From NCBI RefSeq assembly GCF_964340395.1, contig NC_135555.1:366001-430000 (forward strand): DNA of 64,000 nucleotides, written 5' to 3'. The DNA is from Glandiceps talaboti. Its lineage: Eukaryota > Hemichordata > Enteropneusta > Spengelidae. Shown here in pieces: positions 25,793 to 40,688 of the stretch (its first letter is position 1; each line of letters starts with the position of its first letter). Made by a program: the position numbers and the translations under genes. The notes under the pieces were generated by a model. That model saw only the letters and a list, made by a program, of their open reading frames with translations, had not been told where the DNA came from and ran no database searches.

Positions 25793-26592
25793 ATGTATGT
25801 ATGTATGTGTGTGTGTGTGGGGGGGTATATGTAAAGGAAGTTTGTCACAAATTTGTTCATGCACTTATATCATATAAACTTGACTATTGCAATGCCCTTC
25901 TGTATGGGCTGCCAGCTAAAGACATTGTCTCTCTTCAACATGCCCAAAATACAGCAGCTAGGATTGTGTCACGTACAAAGAAAAGAGATCACATCACACC
26001 GGTTCTTTCTGCTCTTCACTGGCTACCTGCCCAGTATAAGATCCAATACAAAGTACTCAGTAACATTACTCCTGGCTATAGTGCTGAATTGATTAGGCGG
26101 AAAAAAATAATTGTGTGTTTCAGATAACATGGCCTCAGAAAATAGGGTAGGTAGGTCGGTATATTATTTTCTTTTATTTTTTCTTTTAATGGTTTTTAAT
26201 TTTTGAAAAATAATGCTACGACCCAAAACTTAAACGAAATGTCCCTTCTGTGATAGTTTGATGAAGTATGTACAGACATCACTGGGGAAAGAAAACAGAC
26301 GTGCATGAAGGTCAAGAAGACAAAGAATTTCTCGTGTTTGTTATGTTTAGGGTCGGCGGCTTCAACTAGGGTAGGTCGGGTTGACAAAAGTCATACGATG
26401 ACCGTGCGTTCTCAAAGCAACGCCACTCTTATGAAACACTACACCACTTGAACTTCGTTCATCACCCACTGTCGATAAATTCAAGAAGGAAATCTCCTAT
26501 TGTTCCTGTTCATAGTACATTACGTCGTGTTGGATTTTGGCGCTACACAAATTCTTTTGATTGATTTATTGATGTATTGGTTGGTTGTTTGG

Positions 26593-26642
<50 letters not shown>

Positions 26643-29600
26643 AATGGATGGATGGATGGATGGATGGATGGATGGATATTTGTTTGTTTGCAGGTAGCCT
26701 ATGTGGGTAGGTAGGTGTGCACATGTTCATGCGTATAATGTATGTCAATCTATATCCATTCGCCAGACTGTTCGTTTTAGAGATATATGCTAAATTCAAG
26801 AAATCTGTAATGCCTTGTGAATTTTCAGCCGACTAGAGTACTAACAAGTACTATTTCAATTCAATTCAAGCGAGAATTACTCTCCATCCCAGTTGTCTCT
26901 TAGTGTCAACATTGATAATACTGTCGTATGGTACGTCCCTCGAGGTGCAATAGAGGAGCAAATAAATTGAATTATTGATAATCAGATTTCAATAAAAGCA
27001 CTGCTTCACAAACACGAATTGAAGGATTCGTTGTTATCTTATCTCAGAATAAATGTATAGAATGTATACTGCACGTCACCAAAATCAAATGCATTTTATC
27101 GTTATTTTTATATCCCACATACATTCCGGATAACGTTATTAAACTATCAATAATTAATACTGCTGTAAGGCAAATGATGAACGTACATCTAAATCTCTTA
27201 TAGTGAGAACTACTTTAATTGCTAGTTCGATCCCTCGCCAAAATCTGCTTCACTGTCCTGTTCTTGCTGTCCTTGTATGCTCTGCAGAATACTAATATAT
27301 AATATGGGATGTCCTGACACTATTTCCGTTTCAGCGCCATTATCCAAGGAAGCAACTCAGAATGGTATCTGGTTTCCAAATCAATTTGTGAATACCCAGG
27401 AAATGAAGTGGCAGGTAAAGCAATTTGATATACTTGTACACTTCAGGACAGGGTTTGCATACATATCACAGTCCAAGGAAGAAGGGGGCGGGCTGATGAC
27501 CAGTCTGACGATCGCAACATTTACTATACCTAAAAGTGTTTCTGCACCGTTTGTTGTAATTTCCAGTTGAAAATTGTCTACTCATTTGCGTTTAAGATAA
27601 GCTTCATCAGAATGCTTACCTTTTTTTACGGAACATGCAAGAGCTAACCGTCACTTTATTATAATACCAGTAGTAAAATGAACCGTTGCACATTGCACAA
27701 TTCTCGAAACAATATATGTTTAAATAATTAGTATCTGATAAAACTTACTATTTGCTCACATTATATCTTATCTTGACAGGTTAAGGGTATGTATTAAGTA
27801 ACCTCTGCCATCTGTATAGGCATGTATTTTAAATGCACTTCTATATTGTATTTTCTTATCAATCAAAGAGCAATATACAACTTTATAATCTTCCATTGTG
27901 GCCACATAAAAGAAATTAGGTTTCGTATAAAGCTAATGCCAACTGTATACTAGTGTAGCCCTCACACAAACAGAAATACTTTTTGAATTGGGTGCGATTT
28001 TCTCTCCCTTCATATTTAAGTTATTTTGTTAGTCTACCTCATCTAGTTGCATCTTCCTCAACTCAAAATACAAGAAGGATGGGATACGGTGAATTCTGCC
28101 TTTATAGTAATCTATAAGAACTGTATGCAGAAAGGAGACCACATTCAGAATTGCAAACCAATGCCCATTTGATGTAAGCTTATACCTAGATAAAATTACT
28201 GACAGATTGTGTTGATATAATGTGAACAGGAGATCTCATGTAATTAGAATCTAACACCTTGCTTAAAAACTTCGCCCTTCTCAATTTACAGACTGTGTAC
28301 AATACAGAAGTGATGCCGACAAAGGGGGTTTCATATCCTCTCCATACTATCCTAATCCATATCCAGACGATATACGATGTTTCACATTTCTACATGCACA
28401 ACCTTATTCAACATTATTCTTGCAAGTAAGTAGACACTAGCCTGTTTATGGCGCTTACGGTATATTCCGTTCAATCTCACATATCATCGCGTGTAACTAG
28501 AATTGCAAAAAGCTGATAATACGGATTGAAAATCTATATGCATAATTGCATGAGACATCGTGAGACATCGCATATATTAATTATTCAAATAAAGTGATAT
28601 GCAGATGAACACACTGACACTACAATAGAGCCTTGTCTGCAAGATTGAGGATATGAGAGATTAAACGGGATATAAGCGCACTAAAACAGGCTAACACTTG
28701 ATCGGCACAGGGTACTCTTTGTATTCAAAGGCCATCGTATGTGTATTGTACGTGGTCAACAGAGGTATAACAGAATAATGGCACATAGGTCTGTTGGTTA
28801 TATTTTGGTCGTCTGTCCTGAGTCTACGTCTGTGCACACTTCGAGTTTCTCGCCAAAACCTTTTATTTCTTGAAAGACAGAGAAGGAAATGAGTCTGTGA
28901 GTCGCCAGCAGATTTTTGCTCTCGCCATTCCCCTACAACACCTGATGACCATTTTCTGTAACTACCATATCCAAACTTAAAATTTGATGATGACTTCGCG
29001 CAGGGAAGTCCAAAGCCACTGCACTTAGATGATCCTTAAACCTGTCGCACACGAGGAATTAGGTGAGCAAAATTTCACTCTTGTCAATTTCCTCGCGCCA
29101 ATTCCTCTGTGTGCGGGCCGCGTACTTTTAGTGAGATTTTGGTCATTCGTGGCCGTGAGATAATATATCTAGCATGTTTAGTAATTTTGCAATCTGATTA
29201 AAATCCGATGTAGATGTCGGCTAATCGTTCATTGCTATTTTACCTTCGTTATTTTGCCTAAATTGACCTTCGTGGTACATGTTTACGTTTTTATCCTGAT
29301 CTCCTCCTCTCTGCTCGCGCATTAATTTGGCTCGCTCGCCATTCTTGCGCACGCGCACATGGCCTAATACTTTTTCACACATGGAACATATCACCGCAAC
29401 ACAAGTCGACTATATTTTACAAGGTATTTTAAAATATTTGCCGGATATCGTACTATTCAGCTAATATAGTCTTTATTATGTCTTCACAGTTCCTAGATTT
29501 AGATGTTGAGTTTGAACAACAGTGTGGTTATGACTACGTTAACGTTTACACCGAAAACTTTACCACGGGTCACTCTGAAAAAAGATGTGGAAAATACAGG

Positions 29601-32600
29601 GAAGACACACTGGAACAGTTGTGGTTCCAGTCTTCGGGCAATATAATGGGTGTACAGCTATCATCTGATTTCAAATATGGCTACAGAGGCTACCATGCAC
29701 AGTATTATAGTTTAGACCAGAGACAAGGTTGGTAAAAACTTGATATGATAGTTGTAGGGGAAATGAAAAGGGACATTTTAGAGTCAATACATTTACTGGA
29801 AATGTAAAACATAATATTCGTAGAATGATTCCGAAATTTGTGGCCGTTGCCTTAATTAATATATCAATGATATATTAATTAAGGCAACGGCCACAAATTT
29901 CGGAATCATTCTACGAATATTATGTTTTACATCCATGATTCATTGATACAGGTCAAATGTTAATTTTTGATTGAAACTTACCTTCGAATTTTGGGTTATT
30001 AAATAAATGAGCCTCCATGTTATTGACTGTGTACATTGAAAAGATAAATAGGGAGAAAGCCACATTTGCATTAATCATAAATAACGACAAATTCACAAGT
30101 TTCAAAATAGTATACATAATATAATATTATAATTGTATAGTGCTTTCATTTAAATTTTCTTTCCTTTGCAGGATGCAATAAAACTCTTACTTTAGAGAGT
30201 GGATCAATTTCTAGTTGGAACTATCCAAGCAATTATTTTCCAAATTTGCACTGCAATATTTTGATAAATGTGGCGACTGATCAGCGCATACGATTTGAAA
30301 TACAATTTTTGGATATACAGAATGGGACAGTTGAATATTTATGTGACACTGACTTTTTGCAAGTTTTTCAAGGCCAAGGCACTCGCCCTACAACTTTTTG
30401 TGGCACAACTGATAAATATAGACATGATCAACTTATTTTTGACTCTGAAGAGAATGAGATCCAACTGTTGTTTTATTCTGACTACCTCACTGAAAAAGAT
30501 GGTTTTCTTGGACGATATTATGCACTTGATTCTTGTAGGAATGAGAGTATTTTTGCTATGAATGGAACAATATCAAGCCCTAACTATCCCAACTTCTATC
30601 CAAACTCTCAAGACTGTTACATTACACTGCAGGCCCCACAGGGTTATCAATTACTTGTACACTTTGAAACATTTAATACACAAGATGGAAACTTGGATTC
30701 ATGCAATGACTTTGTAGAAGTCTTCACTGGCAATGACACAATCAAGTTGTGTGGAAACTGGCAAGGAAGACAGAATCAACTGGTGTACCAGTCTGTGTCT
30801 AATATCTTTAGAATTCACTTTTTTACTGACGGTTATGGAACTGCCAAGGGGTTTAGAGCAGATTTTAGTGCAATTCTTTACAACAGGACAGTTGTTTTCA
30901 ATCCAACTTGTCCACAAGGATGGTTGCATTTTAAGAGATTTTGTTATGAAATAGTCAACATCACAAGAACTTGGTATGAGGCTAATGATGCATGCCAACG
31001 GGAAGGTACAAATCTTGCAAGTATACATAGTTTAGGTGAACAACATTTTATAAATTCTGCAATTTGTGAAAGGTAAGTAATTCATCCCTCTGTATAACAT
31101 TTTTATCATGACAACCAAATTTAATTGTGTATCATGAATATTTTGAAACCTTAGAAATTCTGTCAAAAGTGCTAATTTCCAATCCCTGGTCAGTATCTTG
31201 ACACTTCTCAATGTGTATCAAGCCAACATTTTAACGAATACAGTCCCCAAAACACAACTATTTAAAAAAAAGTGACATGCTTCTTTCCTGTATATTCATA
31301 TTTTAAGTATGTAGTCTGGCATTGGAGGTAACAAATTTGTAATACTCTCTAAAATTGAAGTTTTACAGATGCTCTGTGAGCTCTGTGACCATGTTACACA
31401 CTCAAAGTCATCAAGCATAATGAGCGTCATCTTAATCCGACCCCTATTTATATGCAGATTAAGCTTTTAATGATTGTAACCTGAAAAGTGAAAATGCAAT
31501 ATTCATATATGCCTCTTTATATGCATTAGAAAATTTGATTCACACTTGGCCCACTACACGATTCATTGCCATATCTGTAGCTCGTAAAGAAACACTGTTG
31601 CAAATTCTCATATTTCATTGTGGTATTAGTAATGCTGTACAGAATTAATATTTTCTTCATTCAGCCATGAAAAATACAAGTGACCTAAGGGGCCTTATCG
31701 CTGTGAGTGACTGGAAGTGAGAGACCCTTAGGTCATGAGTGCTTTCTGGCTGAATGAAGAAAAATATTGGGAAATAATATAAATTATACCTCTTAAAGCA
31801 TAAATGATGAAAAATCAGGAAGGCATTTTGGAATGTTTTGACTCATATTCATACACCACAGAACCATTGACGTTAGACACAGATTGTCATGATGTAGAAT
31901 GACCAAGGTACATAATTCATATTTCCTGTTCAAAGACAATAAATTGGCCAGTGCATGGCATTATGTGAATTATACCTGAAAAATTAAGATGTAGTGGATG
32001 TGGCTTGGACATATTGCTAGTAGTGCAATATTGCTTTAATATCAGTGATATGCACACTTGAAAGAAGAGTATGTGAAACCATTCAATAATGCATATTAGA
32101 TAATGCAGTGGTGTAGCCTAACAAAGGATTCAATTTTGGCAATTGAATGAGTAACTATTAAAATTTACCTGTACTAAAATTTTGTTGTCTTTTTGCCAAT
32201 TACAGTACTGGAACTGAAAATGGTGCGTATTGGATAGGAGGTCATGATCAGCATTATGAAGCTGAGTTCATGTGGGCAGATAACAGTGTTTTCAATTTTA
32301 CAGGTGAATATTCACATTCATCAAAACATAACTTTTGAAATTAACCTTCACAATTTGTACTCCAAATGATAACACCTTTCTTGTATGTTTTTGATAATAC
32401 ATTGTACTTTTAGTATTAAATGAAATCCGAATTTTACCAGACACTGTTTTTGAGTATTTTCACCATTTATCAAGCTGAACAGATTGTGAATTATTAAAGA
32501 AAATAGTGAATTTATATTGTCACTAGATTAGAAATTGTATATTCATATCAACATATATTGATAGAGTGGATGACTTCAAATGAAGCTAACCTAATAAGGA

Positions 32601-35600
32601 AAGCCACTTGAGAATTTGCAATCCATTACTAATATTCATTAATTTTCCATCAGATTTGTATGAACAGCAACCTTTGCTATTTTTATTTCATATATTTCAT
32701 TGTCTCATTTAATTTTTATAAGCAATCTAATATTAAATTGTATCCATTGATGATATAGGATGTAATGAGTATTACATCATATGAGTCTCAAGTGTTATCA
32801 AAATAGGTATCATCAAAGCTGTAGTTATAAACCAAATGCCTGTCTGTTATTTTAAAGTGTTATTTTAGTCACATAATTATGTCAGGGACATGTTTTAATA
32901 CATTTTAAGTAGTGTTGTTTTTGTACTATAGAAAGTGTCGGATGAGAACAATAACAACTTTCCTTAAAGTTGAGATGTTTTACATGCTGTCCACAAAGAG
33001 TAATAAATAGTGTGTGAATAGTGTGTCTTTACTTTCCTTTGCATGTTTTCTTAATTGAAAAAGAAACAAATTAATGAATAATAATAACTGATAACATAAC
33101 GTGACATTCCTATTTAAGTGATGAAGAAGGATGCAATGGAGCATAGGAATGGCAGTGTTTTACCTCCCATAAGGGGTGGTTATGTTACACTGCTGTCTGT
33201 CTGTCTATGTATGTATGTATGTATGTATGCATGTATGTATGTATGTATGTATGTATGTATGTATGTATGTATGTATGTATATGTCTGTCTGTGAACACAA
33301 TATCTCAAAAATTACTGCATCAGTTCTAATGAAACTTGCTACACATCTTCAATAACGTAATGACAAGAACTGATTTGATTTTGGTAAACATCCAATGAAC
33401 AACAATTAGTCATTTGCATAATGAATGTTTTTTAGTAATTAGGCCATATCTTTGGAACGCATACTTCAAATGCAATGTAATTTGGTACATACGTTAACCA
33501 TAACAAAGCTCACATGTCCTCTAAAGTTTGTTGATTTAGCGTAAATGATAAAGCTTTAATGAATAATTTGCATAATTAATGATTTTCAGTAATTAAGCTG
33601 TATCTTAAGAATGCAAGCTTCAAATTATATAATTTGGTACATATATCAACCATGATAATGTCCATATACCCTATGAAGTTTGCTGATATAGCTTTTACTT
33701 TTAATGAGTAATTTGAAAGTTTAATTGATTTTCAGTAATTAAGCTATATCTAAAGAATGCAAGCTTCAGATTTCATATAATTTGGCACATACAACCATAG
33801 CAAAGCACACATATCCAATAAAGCCTGTGAGCATAGTCTTGTATTTCTAATGAATAATTTGCATAATTGATTTGCTGTAATTAGGCTTTATCTTAAGAAT
33901 GCAAACTTCAAATTTCATACATTTTGGTACATATATCAACCATAACAACGTGCCCATTTTTCTATGAAGTTTGTTGACATAGCTTTTACTTGAGTCATTT
34001 GAATAATAATCTATATCTTTGGAATGCAAGCTTCAAATTCCATATAATTTGGCACACTGAACAACTATGAGAAAACACACATGTCCTCTACAGCCTGTTG
34101 GTATAGTTTTCATTGTAGTGAGTAATTTGCATAATTAATTATAGAAGTGCCTGTGTCATTAAGCTTGATCATGTAACTTATAAGCTAAATGGTTAATTTG
34201 CATAATTTATGTTTCAGTAATTAGTCAATATGTTAACTATGCAGGCTTCAAATTTCAGGGGTACATCATGTACTCAGAATCTTGCATTCCAACACTGTGT
34301 GTAGGCCCAAAAATGTGTTGTTTTGCCCTTACAAGGGCATTCAGTTTAAATGTTAAGACCTATTTTTCTTCATTCTTCAACAGCTTACCAGGTACTTTTC
34401 ATAATTCTACATTTTCACCTACTTCTTAACATCTTCCACGAATTACTTAAATATGACATACCCTGTGAATCCAATAAGCATGGCTGTGTTGTTGTAGAGC
34501 AATTATGTATGATGAGGGTTCTATAGCACATCGACATTGAGCACAACATTGTTTGATAGTACTTGTAACAGATATAAATCAATTGTGCTTTGTTATCATT
34601 ACTGATTGATAATCTTTTTCTATACAGACTGGTTTCCAGGTTGGAGTGCCTTCAATTATTTTGGTAAGCAACCAACAGATGATGGTTTTAGTACAGAGGA
34701 CTGTATTGAACTAAGACAAGTATTTCACTATCCATCAAAAGGAGAAGGCAGAGCTAATAGATACTACTGGAATGATAGAGACTGCCATACTCAGAATCAT
34801 TATATATGCAAGCAGTTAGCATTTGGAGGTAAAAAAAACTAAAATATTTTTCTTGATTTCCTGTGATGATTATTACTTCTATATTGTAAGCAGTTGAATA
34901 AAAAGCACTGAATAAAAAAAATATTTCTTAATTTCTCATAATGTATCCAGAATCAATCACATAGTATGAATTATTCAGGGGTAGATCTCCATTATATCCA
35001 TAATTTGTATTACTATGCACTCAAATGTACTGGTAATTACTGGCACATGCAGGTGATAAATTGTCCAGGAAAGTTTCTGTAAATAGCTGCATTCAGCTGG
35101 TCACATTTTAAATTTATTGGCATTCAAAAGGTGAATTTCAACTTTAGTTGCATTTGACAATTTTTAAAGCCCACTTGCATATTGACTTTTCATGATAATG
35201 AGGAATCTTTTTTAATTTATAATAAATACAATGTAATATGAACATTGCCATTCAACAACGTCTATGATTTATTTTCAATTTACAGTAACACATGGCATCT
35301 GTCACAATGAATGTTGATGAGAATTAAAGTTTGATAATATATTATTTTACTTTGATCCTAAGTTTTAGATTAAGGAGCATTTTGCCTCCAAAATTTAGGA
35401 GCAAATTGATCATGCTAAAAGAGTTACCTTCCTAGGCTGAAGCTCTTTATGCATGATTATGTCTTGTTGCTGTATCATTTACTTAGATTGCAGTGTATTA
35501 CCAACTTTCACTTAAAGTCAAGCTTTTAACATTTTCAGATGATTTTGTATTCCTGTTCATCCTGTCTACAAATTTCACTGACCTATAACAGTTGCAAGAT

Positions 35601-38600
35601 TTACTACACTTTAGTAATCAAAAGCAGAACAAATAAGGACCAACGTGCTTGCACTTGAACATGGAATTATGAATACACAGAAATTACAGTGATCTCATTT
35701 TTTCCACCATACAGCTCATTATTTCAGTTTAGCAGTAACTTTTCCCGTTTCAATACTGTTGTATGTAGAAATTATCTGTAACTCAGAAATAATAAAATTT
35801 TGTATTCATTCATACCATACAGCACAATATCCCACCAAACCAGTGGCAAAAGAATGTAACCAACACTTGAACTCAACCTCAGGAGTAATCACCACTCCAT
35901 ATTTCCCACACAATTATGCGAATATGCTAGACTGTATCATCACTATAGAAGTGTCTCAGGGGAATAGGATAATCATTGAATTTACTGATTTCCTTGTGGA
36001 AGATGATGAAAACTGTCAGTATGACTATGTGCAAGTGTTTACCCCAGGAGAGGAGGAGAGACCAGCTGATTATTGTGGAGATTGGACTTCAGATATAAAG
36101 CTATTGCGACGTGTTACTCCAAGTAATACATTGATAATCAAATTTCACACAGATCACTCAAGAACTTTCACAGGATTTAGAGCAGTTTATAAATCTGAAC
36201 CAGGTAAGCTAATGTAAAATGCAAGTTGTTCTAATTCAAAGAAAATTGCACCATTCAGGTTTTAAAAGCTTGTGCATTTGTAAGGAATCAGTGTGAACTA
36301 ACCGACAAAGTGACAGTAGTGTAAAGATTGGATTAAGTGGTAAATGGATCTTTTCAATGTGTCTGCAATGTGTCTCAAAACAGATCGAGTCAAATGATTC
36401 CATCTGAGATGACGGTGTCAAACAACGTTATTTCTAGTTATTGATCAATTATTACTCTTAGCTGTACTGCTACATATCACTTTACAGTTTGTGTATAAAA
36501 GAATAATGAACCCAGTACATTAAAGTGAATGAATGGGTGCAGTAGTCACATTTGTTCATTAAGCAAGGTTGTATAGGTAACAGAAATTTGACAACAAAGT
36601 GAACTGTGAAACTGACATTTTAATGAAAATGAATGAAGGTGAAAGATACGCATTGCATTATGGTGCTATTAAAGCTAAGATGAAGTCTAGTTTGAGGAGG
36701 TGGAAACATATGGCAGTGTTATGAATAATTACAGAGTATAAAAAAAATCTAACAAAGCTCATTTGCAGAAGAAATTAATGAAGGAAAACAGGAAAATATC
36801 ATCTCGGTTTGAGCTACCTAATTAAGGTGTGATAGTTTCATAGGAAAATAGATTTTTTTCTTTTTTGTTTGTTTTATATGGAGGGGGGGGGGGGGGTAAC
36901 ATATACCTGAGTTGACCAGATGTTTAACTACATATAGGTTTAAGGTTGGAAATCTATGCACATTCTACCCGGTTCATACCTCAATTACCAGAGTTGTCAA
37001 GTGAAATAAAAATACAAGGTATGGCAAATTAATCTATACACATTTTACCAGATATCTCCCCAGTATTTATTATTCATATTCCATTCATGTATTGACAATT
37101 CTACAAAGAGAGAACAGTCAATTAATAGCTAATATACTACATTTGTACTTAGCATTCCCAGCCTTAGCAAAACACTGAATCAGATGCAGTAACTGTGAAT
37201 TGATATGGTTTGTACACTTATTTCCATTGAATTTTACATTTACCCACTCCACATACAGTGTATTGCTAACTTGCACCATGCTTCTTTACAAGTGAGAAAG
37301 ATGCATGACATCTTGAATTTATAGATAAGACAGTAATTTGACACATGAAATCATAGATAAGACAGTACTTTGACACATGAAATCACAGATAAGACAGTAC
37401 TTTGACACATGAAATCATAGATAAGACAGTAATTTGACACATGAAATCATAGATAAGACAGTACTTTGACACATGAAATCATAGATAAGACAGTACTTTG
37501 ACACATGAAATCATAGATAAGACAGTAATTTGACACATGAAATCATAGATAAGACAGTACTTTGACACATGAAATCATAGATAAGACAGTACTTTGACAC
37601 ATGAAATCACAGATAAGACAGTACTTTGACACATGAAATCACAGATAAGACAGTAATTTGACACATGAAATCATAGATAAGACAGTACTTTGACACATGA
37701 AATCATAGATAAGACAGTAATTTGACACATGAAATCATAGATAAGACAGTAATTTGACACATGAAATCATAGATAAGACAGTAATTTGACACATGAAATC
37801 AATCGTATGGCAGCAGTGTCTTGGTTTAAAGTTAACATTTCCAGGGATCTCTGTAGACTTTTCCTGCCAATACATTGGTGACAGTATAGACCCAAATTTG
37901 CACTTAACTGATGTTTAAAACCATTTTATGTGGAGAAATGGGTAAATTATTGGTATTATTGTATTAGTGGTGCACTTTCTTTAACTCATCTTTATTCAAA
38001 AGACAAATTATTCATAGTCTCCAAGGATGTAGATCTTTGAAGAGCTAAAATATGCCACAGATTTGGTTTGAATAGTTTCTAGTTCATACCTGAAAGTTAG
38101 AATTATAGTAAACATGCACACTGTATTATATATGAAATGCAGTATACAGCTAGTCAAGGCACATTTTTCACTCTGAGACTGTTTTATTGCCAACATAACA
38201 TTGGTAAGTTATTGACAAATGAAACATATTTTGGAGAATCAGCTTGAAGTTTTGACTAATGAAACATATTTTGGAGAATCAGCTTGAAGATTTTTCAATT
38301 GTCAAAAGCATAAAAAGCTTAATAGATATACAGCTAATGGAATTACTAATCTCGTTGTCTAAACTAAAAGTCAATATCTATCAAATAATAAACAACATAG
38401 TGTATTAATACTGTCTGCTGAAGTCTTCAATAACAAATAATAATAGTAATACCAACTATTAAATGCCAAATTTTCATATTGGTTTCCATGTCTTGGAGGT
38501 AGAAAACTAATTTCTATTAATTATTGAGTGGTGATTTATGTGATAAATAGGTATACTGTGGTACTCGCTGTTTTCTTTGTAGCAGTCCATCAGTTATGTT

Positions 38601-40639
38601 TCATTTGATATCTACATCACATTCCATATTCAATGCCAAATATATTAGGGAAACTAATTAATTGGAGACACAAAAAGGCAAATAACGGCAAATTAAGCAG
38701 CTAATATTTCAAGACGTATTTGCCTTTTTTTCATTTACTATGATTAATCGTATTTTGCACCACATCGTAAATAAATAATTACAATGTTGGCTATCCATTA
38801 GTGTAGGTGCATTAAGACAAAGTACATGAAGTTTTCTTTACTATGTGTTACTCACAGTGGTACACTCACAGTGGCTTCTTGAAGGAGAAATAAAACAACT
38901 ATAAACGTTTATTATGTTGGGACTGACTTTCCATTTATAGCAGAACACACTATTACACAAATAATTCTTTTTTTCAGTAATGATTAAACTACCATCTACT
39001 TAAAAGAAAATGTTTGAATGGAAGAAGCAAAGATATAATCATTTAAAAAGCTTGTATAATTCATTATAATATTATTTTCATCTTTTAACCTCAACACAAA
39101 TTATGAATTACTGAAAACTTGTGAGGTTAGCATTAACTCAAATTTTTCAGACCTTTTAGTTTTACAATCAGCATTCTCAGTTGAATTTCAATAACATAAA
39201 CAATTCTGCACATTTAAAGAAAAGAGAATTATCTGATTGTTGGTGATGGAATAGTCAAGAGGTACCTTGAAATAATCTAACTTTCTCTGTGCACTCTATC
39301 AATGCGAATAATTGATGTATGCCATGGTGGAAAGACTTCCAGCTTATTTTCAAAATTACTTAGCCCAATGGACAGGGGGGACACTACTTACCTTGTTGGA
39401 TCCGGTGTGTCCATACATCCATGCATGCATGTCCGCCTGTAATTCAAATATGCATTCGCCAATTTCAACCATATCTTTAGCAGATGTCAGGTGTCATAGT
39501 CTGAATATGAATTTCACTTCATTTTGTGATTTTCACAAATAACAGTCAATTAAAAATACACTTTGCTCATTCAAAATACATACATTCATTTGTCTGCACC
39601 ATGCTATTAATAACAAGCTTTGTACTGATACCTTGACTTTTAACCAAATATCCCAATAAACATCATATTGCATATTCACAACTCTGGTGTACATGGGCCC
39701 ATTTCCACCAAACCTGGCACAAATGTCAGCTACAGTAGTCCACATATGCACATCACTTTGTTTCATGACCTTCACAGTAATGGCCAATTTGCAGTCATAT
39801 TTGTCATAACACTTTTAAATGTGTTTTAAAGAAGATTTATTCTATCAGGATCAAGTCTTTCGATAATAATTGTATAAAGGGAAAGTGCAGTTCAGATTAG
39901 GAATGAAATGTAGGTGTGAAAAATAGTTGTCTGAGAGATATAAAATTAGTCCTGAACAAAAGAAAAATCCTTGTTATGGATTATATGGCTCCACTAATAC
40001 ATATGTAAGATAACATGACTGCGAGAGCCTAGGATTGAAACCCATGGTCTTTAATCCTGCAATTTGCTGTTATATAAAGCAGGTATTGCAAACATCCAGA
40101 AATTTGAAATTAAGCAAATAAATAAACAATCAAACATAAATAAATGAATATATTCATAATTAAATAGGGGATAAATAAATAAATAAATAAATAAGTAAAT
40201 AAGTAAATAAAATAATGAAAAATAATTTAAGTATCATTGATGTGTTTTGCAAATGCTCAATGTGGATTGCCTTCCATCTATACCACTGGATTATTAATGT
40301 GAAAGGTTGGTATGCATGGGAATATGGCAATAACATTTCAAATCAATCACTTACGAAAAGTGTTTTTGCCATATTTTAATCTAATCTTATCCAGGCACAT
40401 CAATTACATTAATTTACCTCTTTTTAGATATTTTCAGTAGGATGGTTATTGCACTTGTAATCATATAACCATCATAGGGCCATCATTAATGTATTCTACC
40501 ACACATGTACACGCAAATACATACATACATGCATACATGTGCACACATACATGAACAATGATACATACATATACATAATGCTACATACCTGTATACATGC
40601 ATGTATGTATGGACAGACAGACAGATGGACAGACAGATA

Positions 40640-40688
<49 letters not shown>

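Noticed and set aside
25831-26099. Additional exon of the receptor or an active LINE
   Set aside because: The translation is the C-terminal part of a reverse transcriptase with an internal deletion and no catalytic core.
27277-27570. 97-codon plus-strand frame
   Set aside because: It overlaps exon 2 in a different frame; exon 2 has matching phases and Reeler content.
37321-37800. Regular 32-bp repeats resembling a CRISPR array
   Set aside because: Units are directly adjacent with no spacers, and the surroundings are an animal intron; this is a minisatellite.
39312-39787. Opposing frames of 76 and 84 codons in intron 8
   Set aside because: They have no recognisable motif and no splice support, and intron 8 joins complete domains without them.
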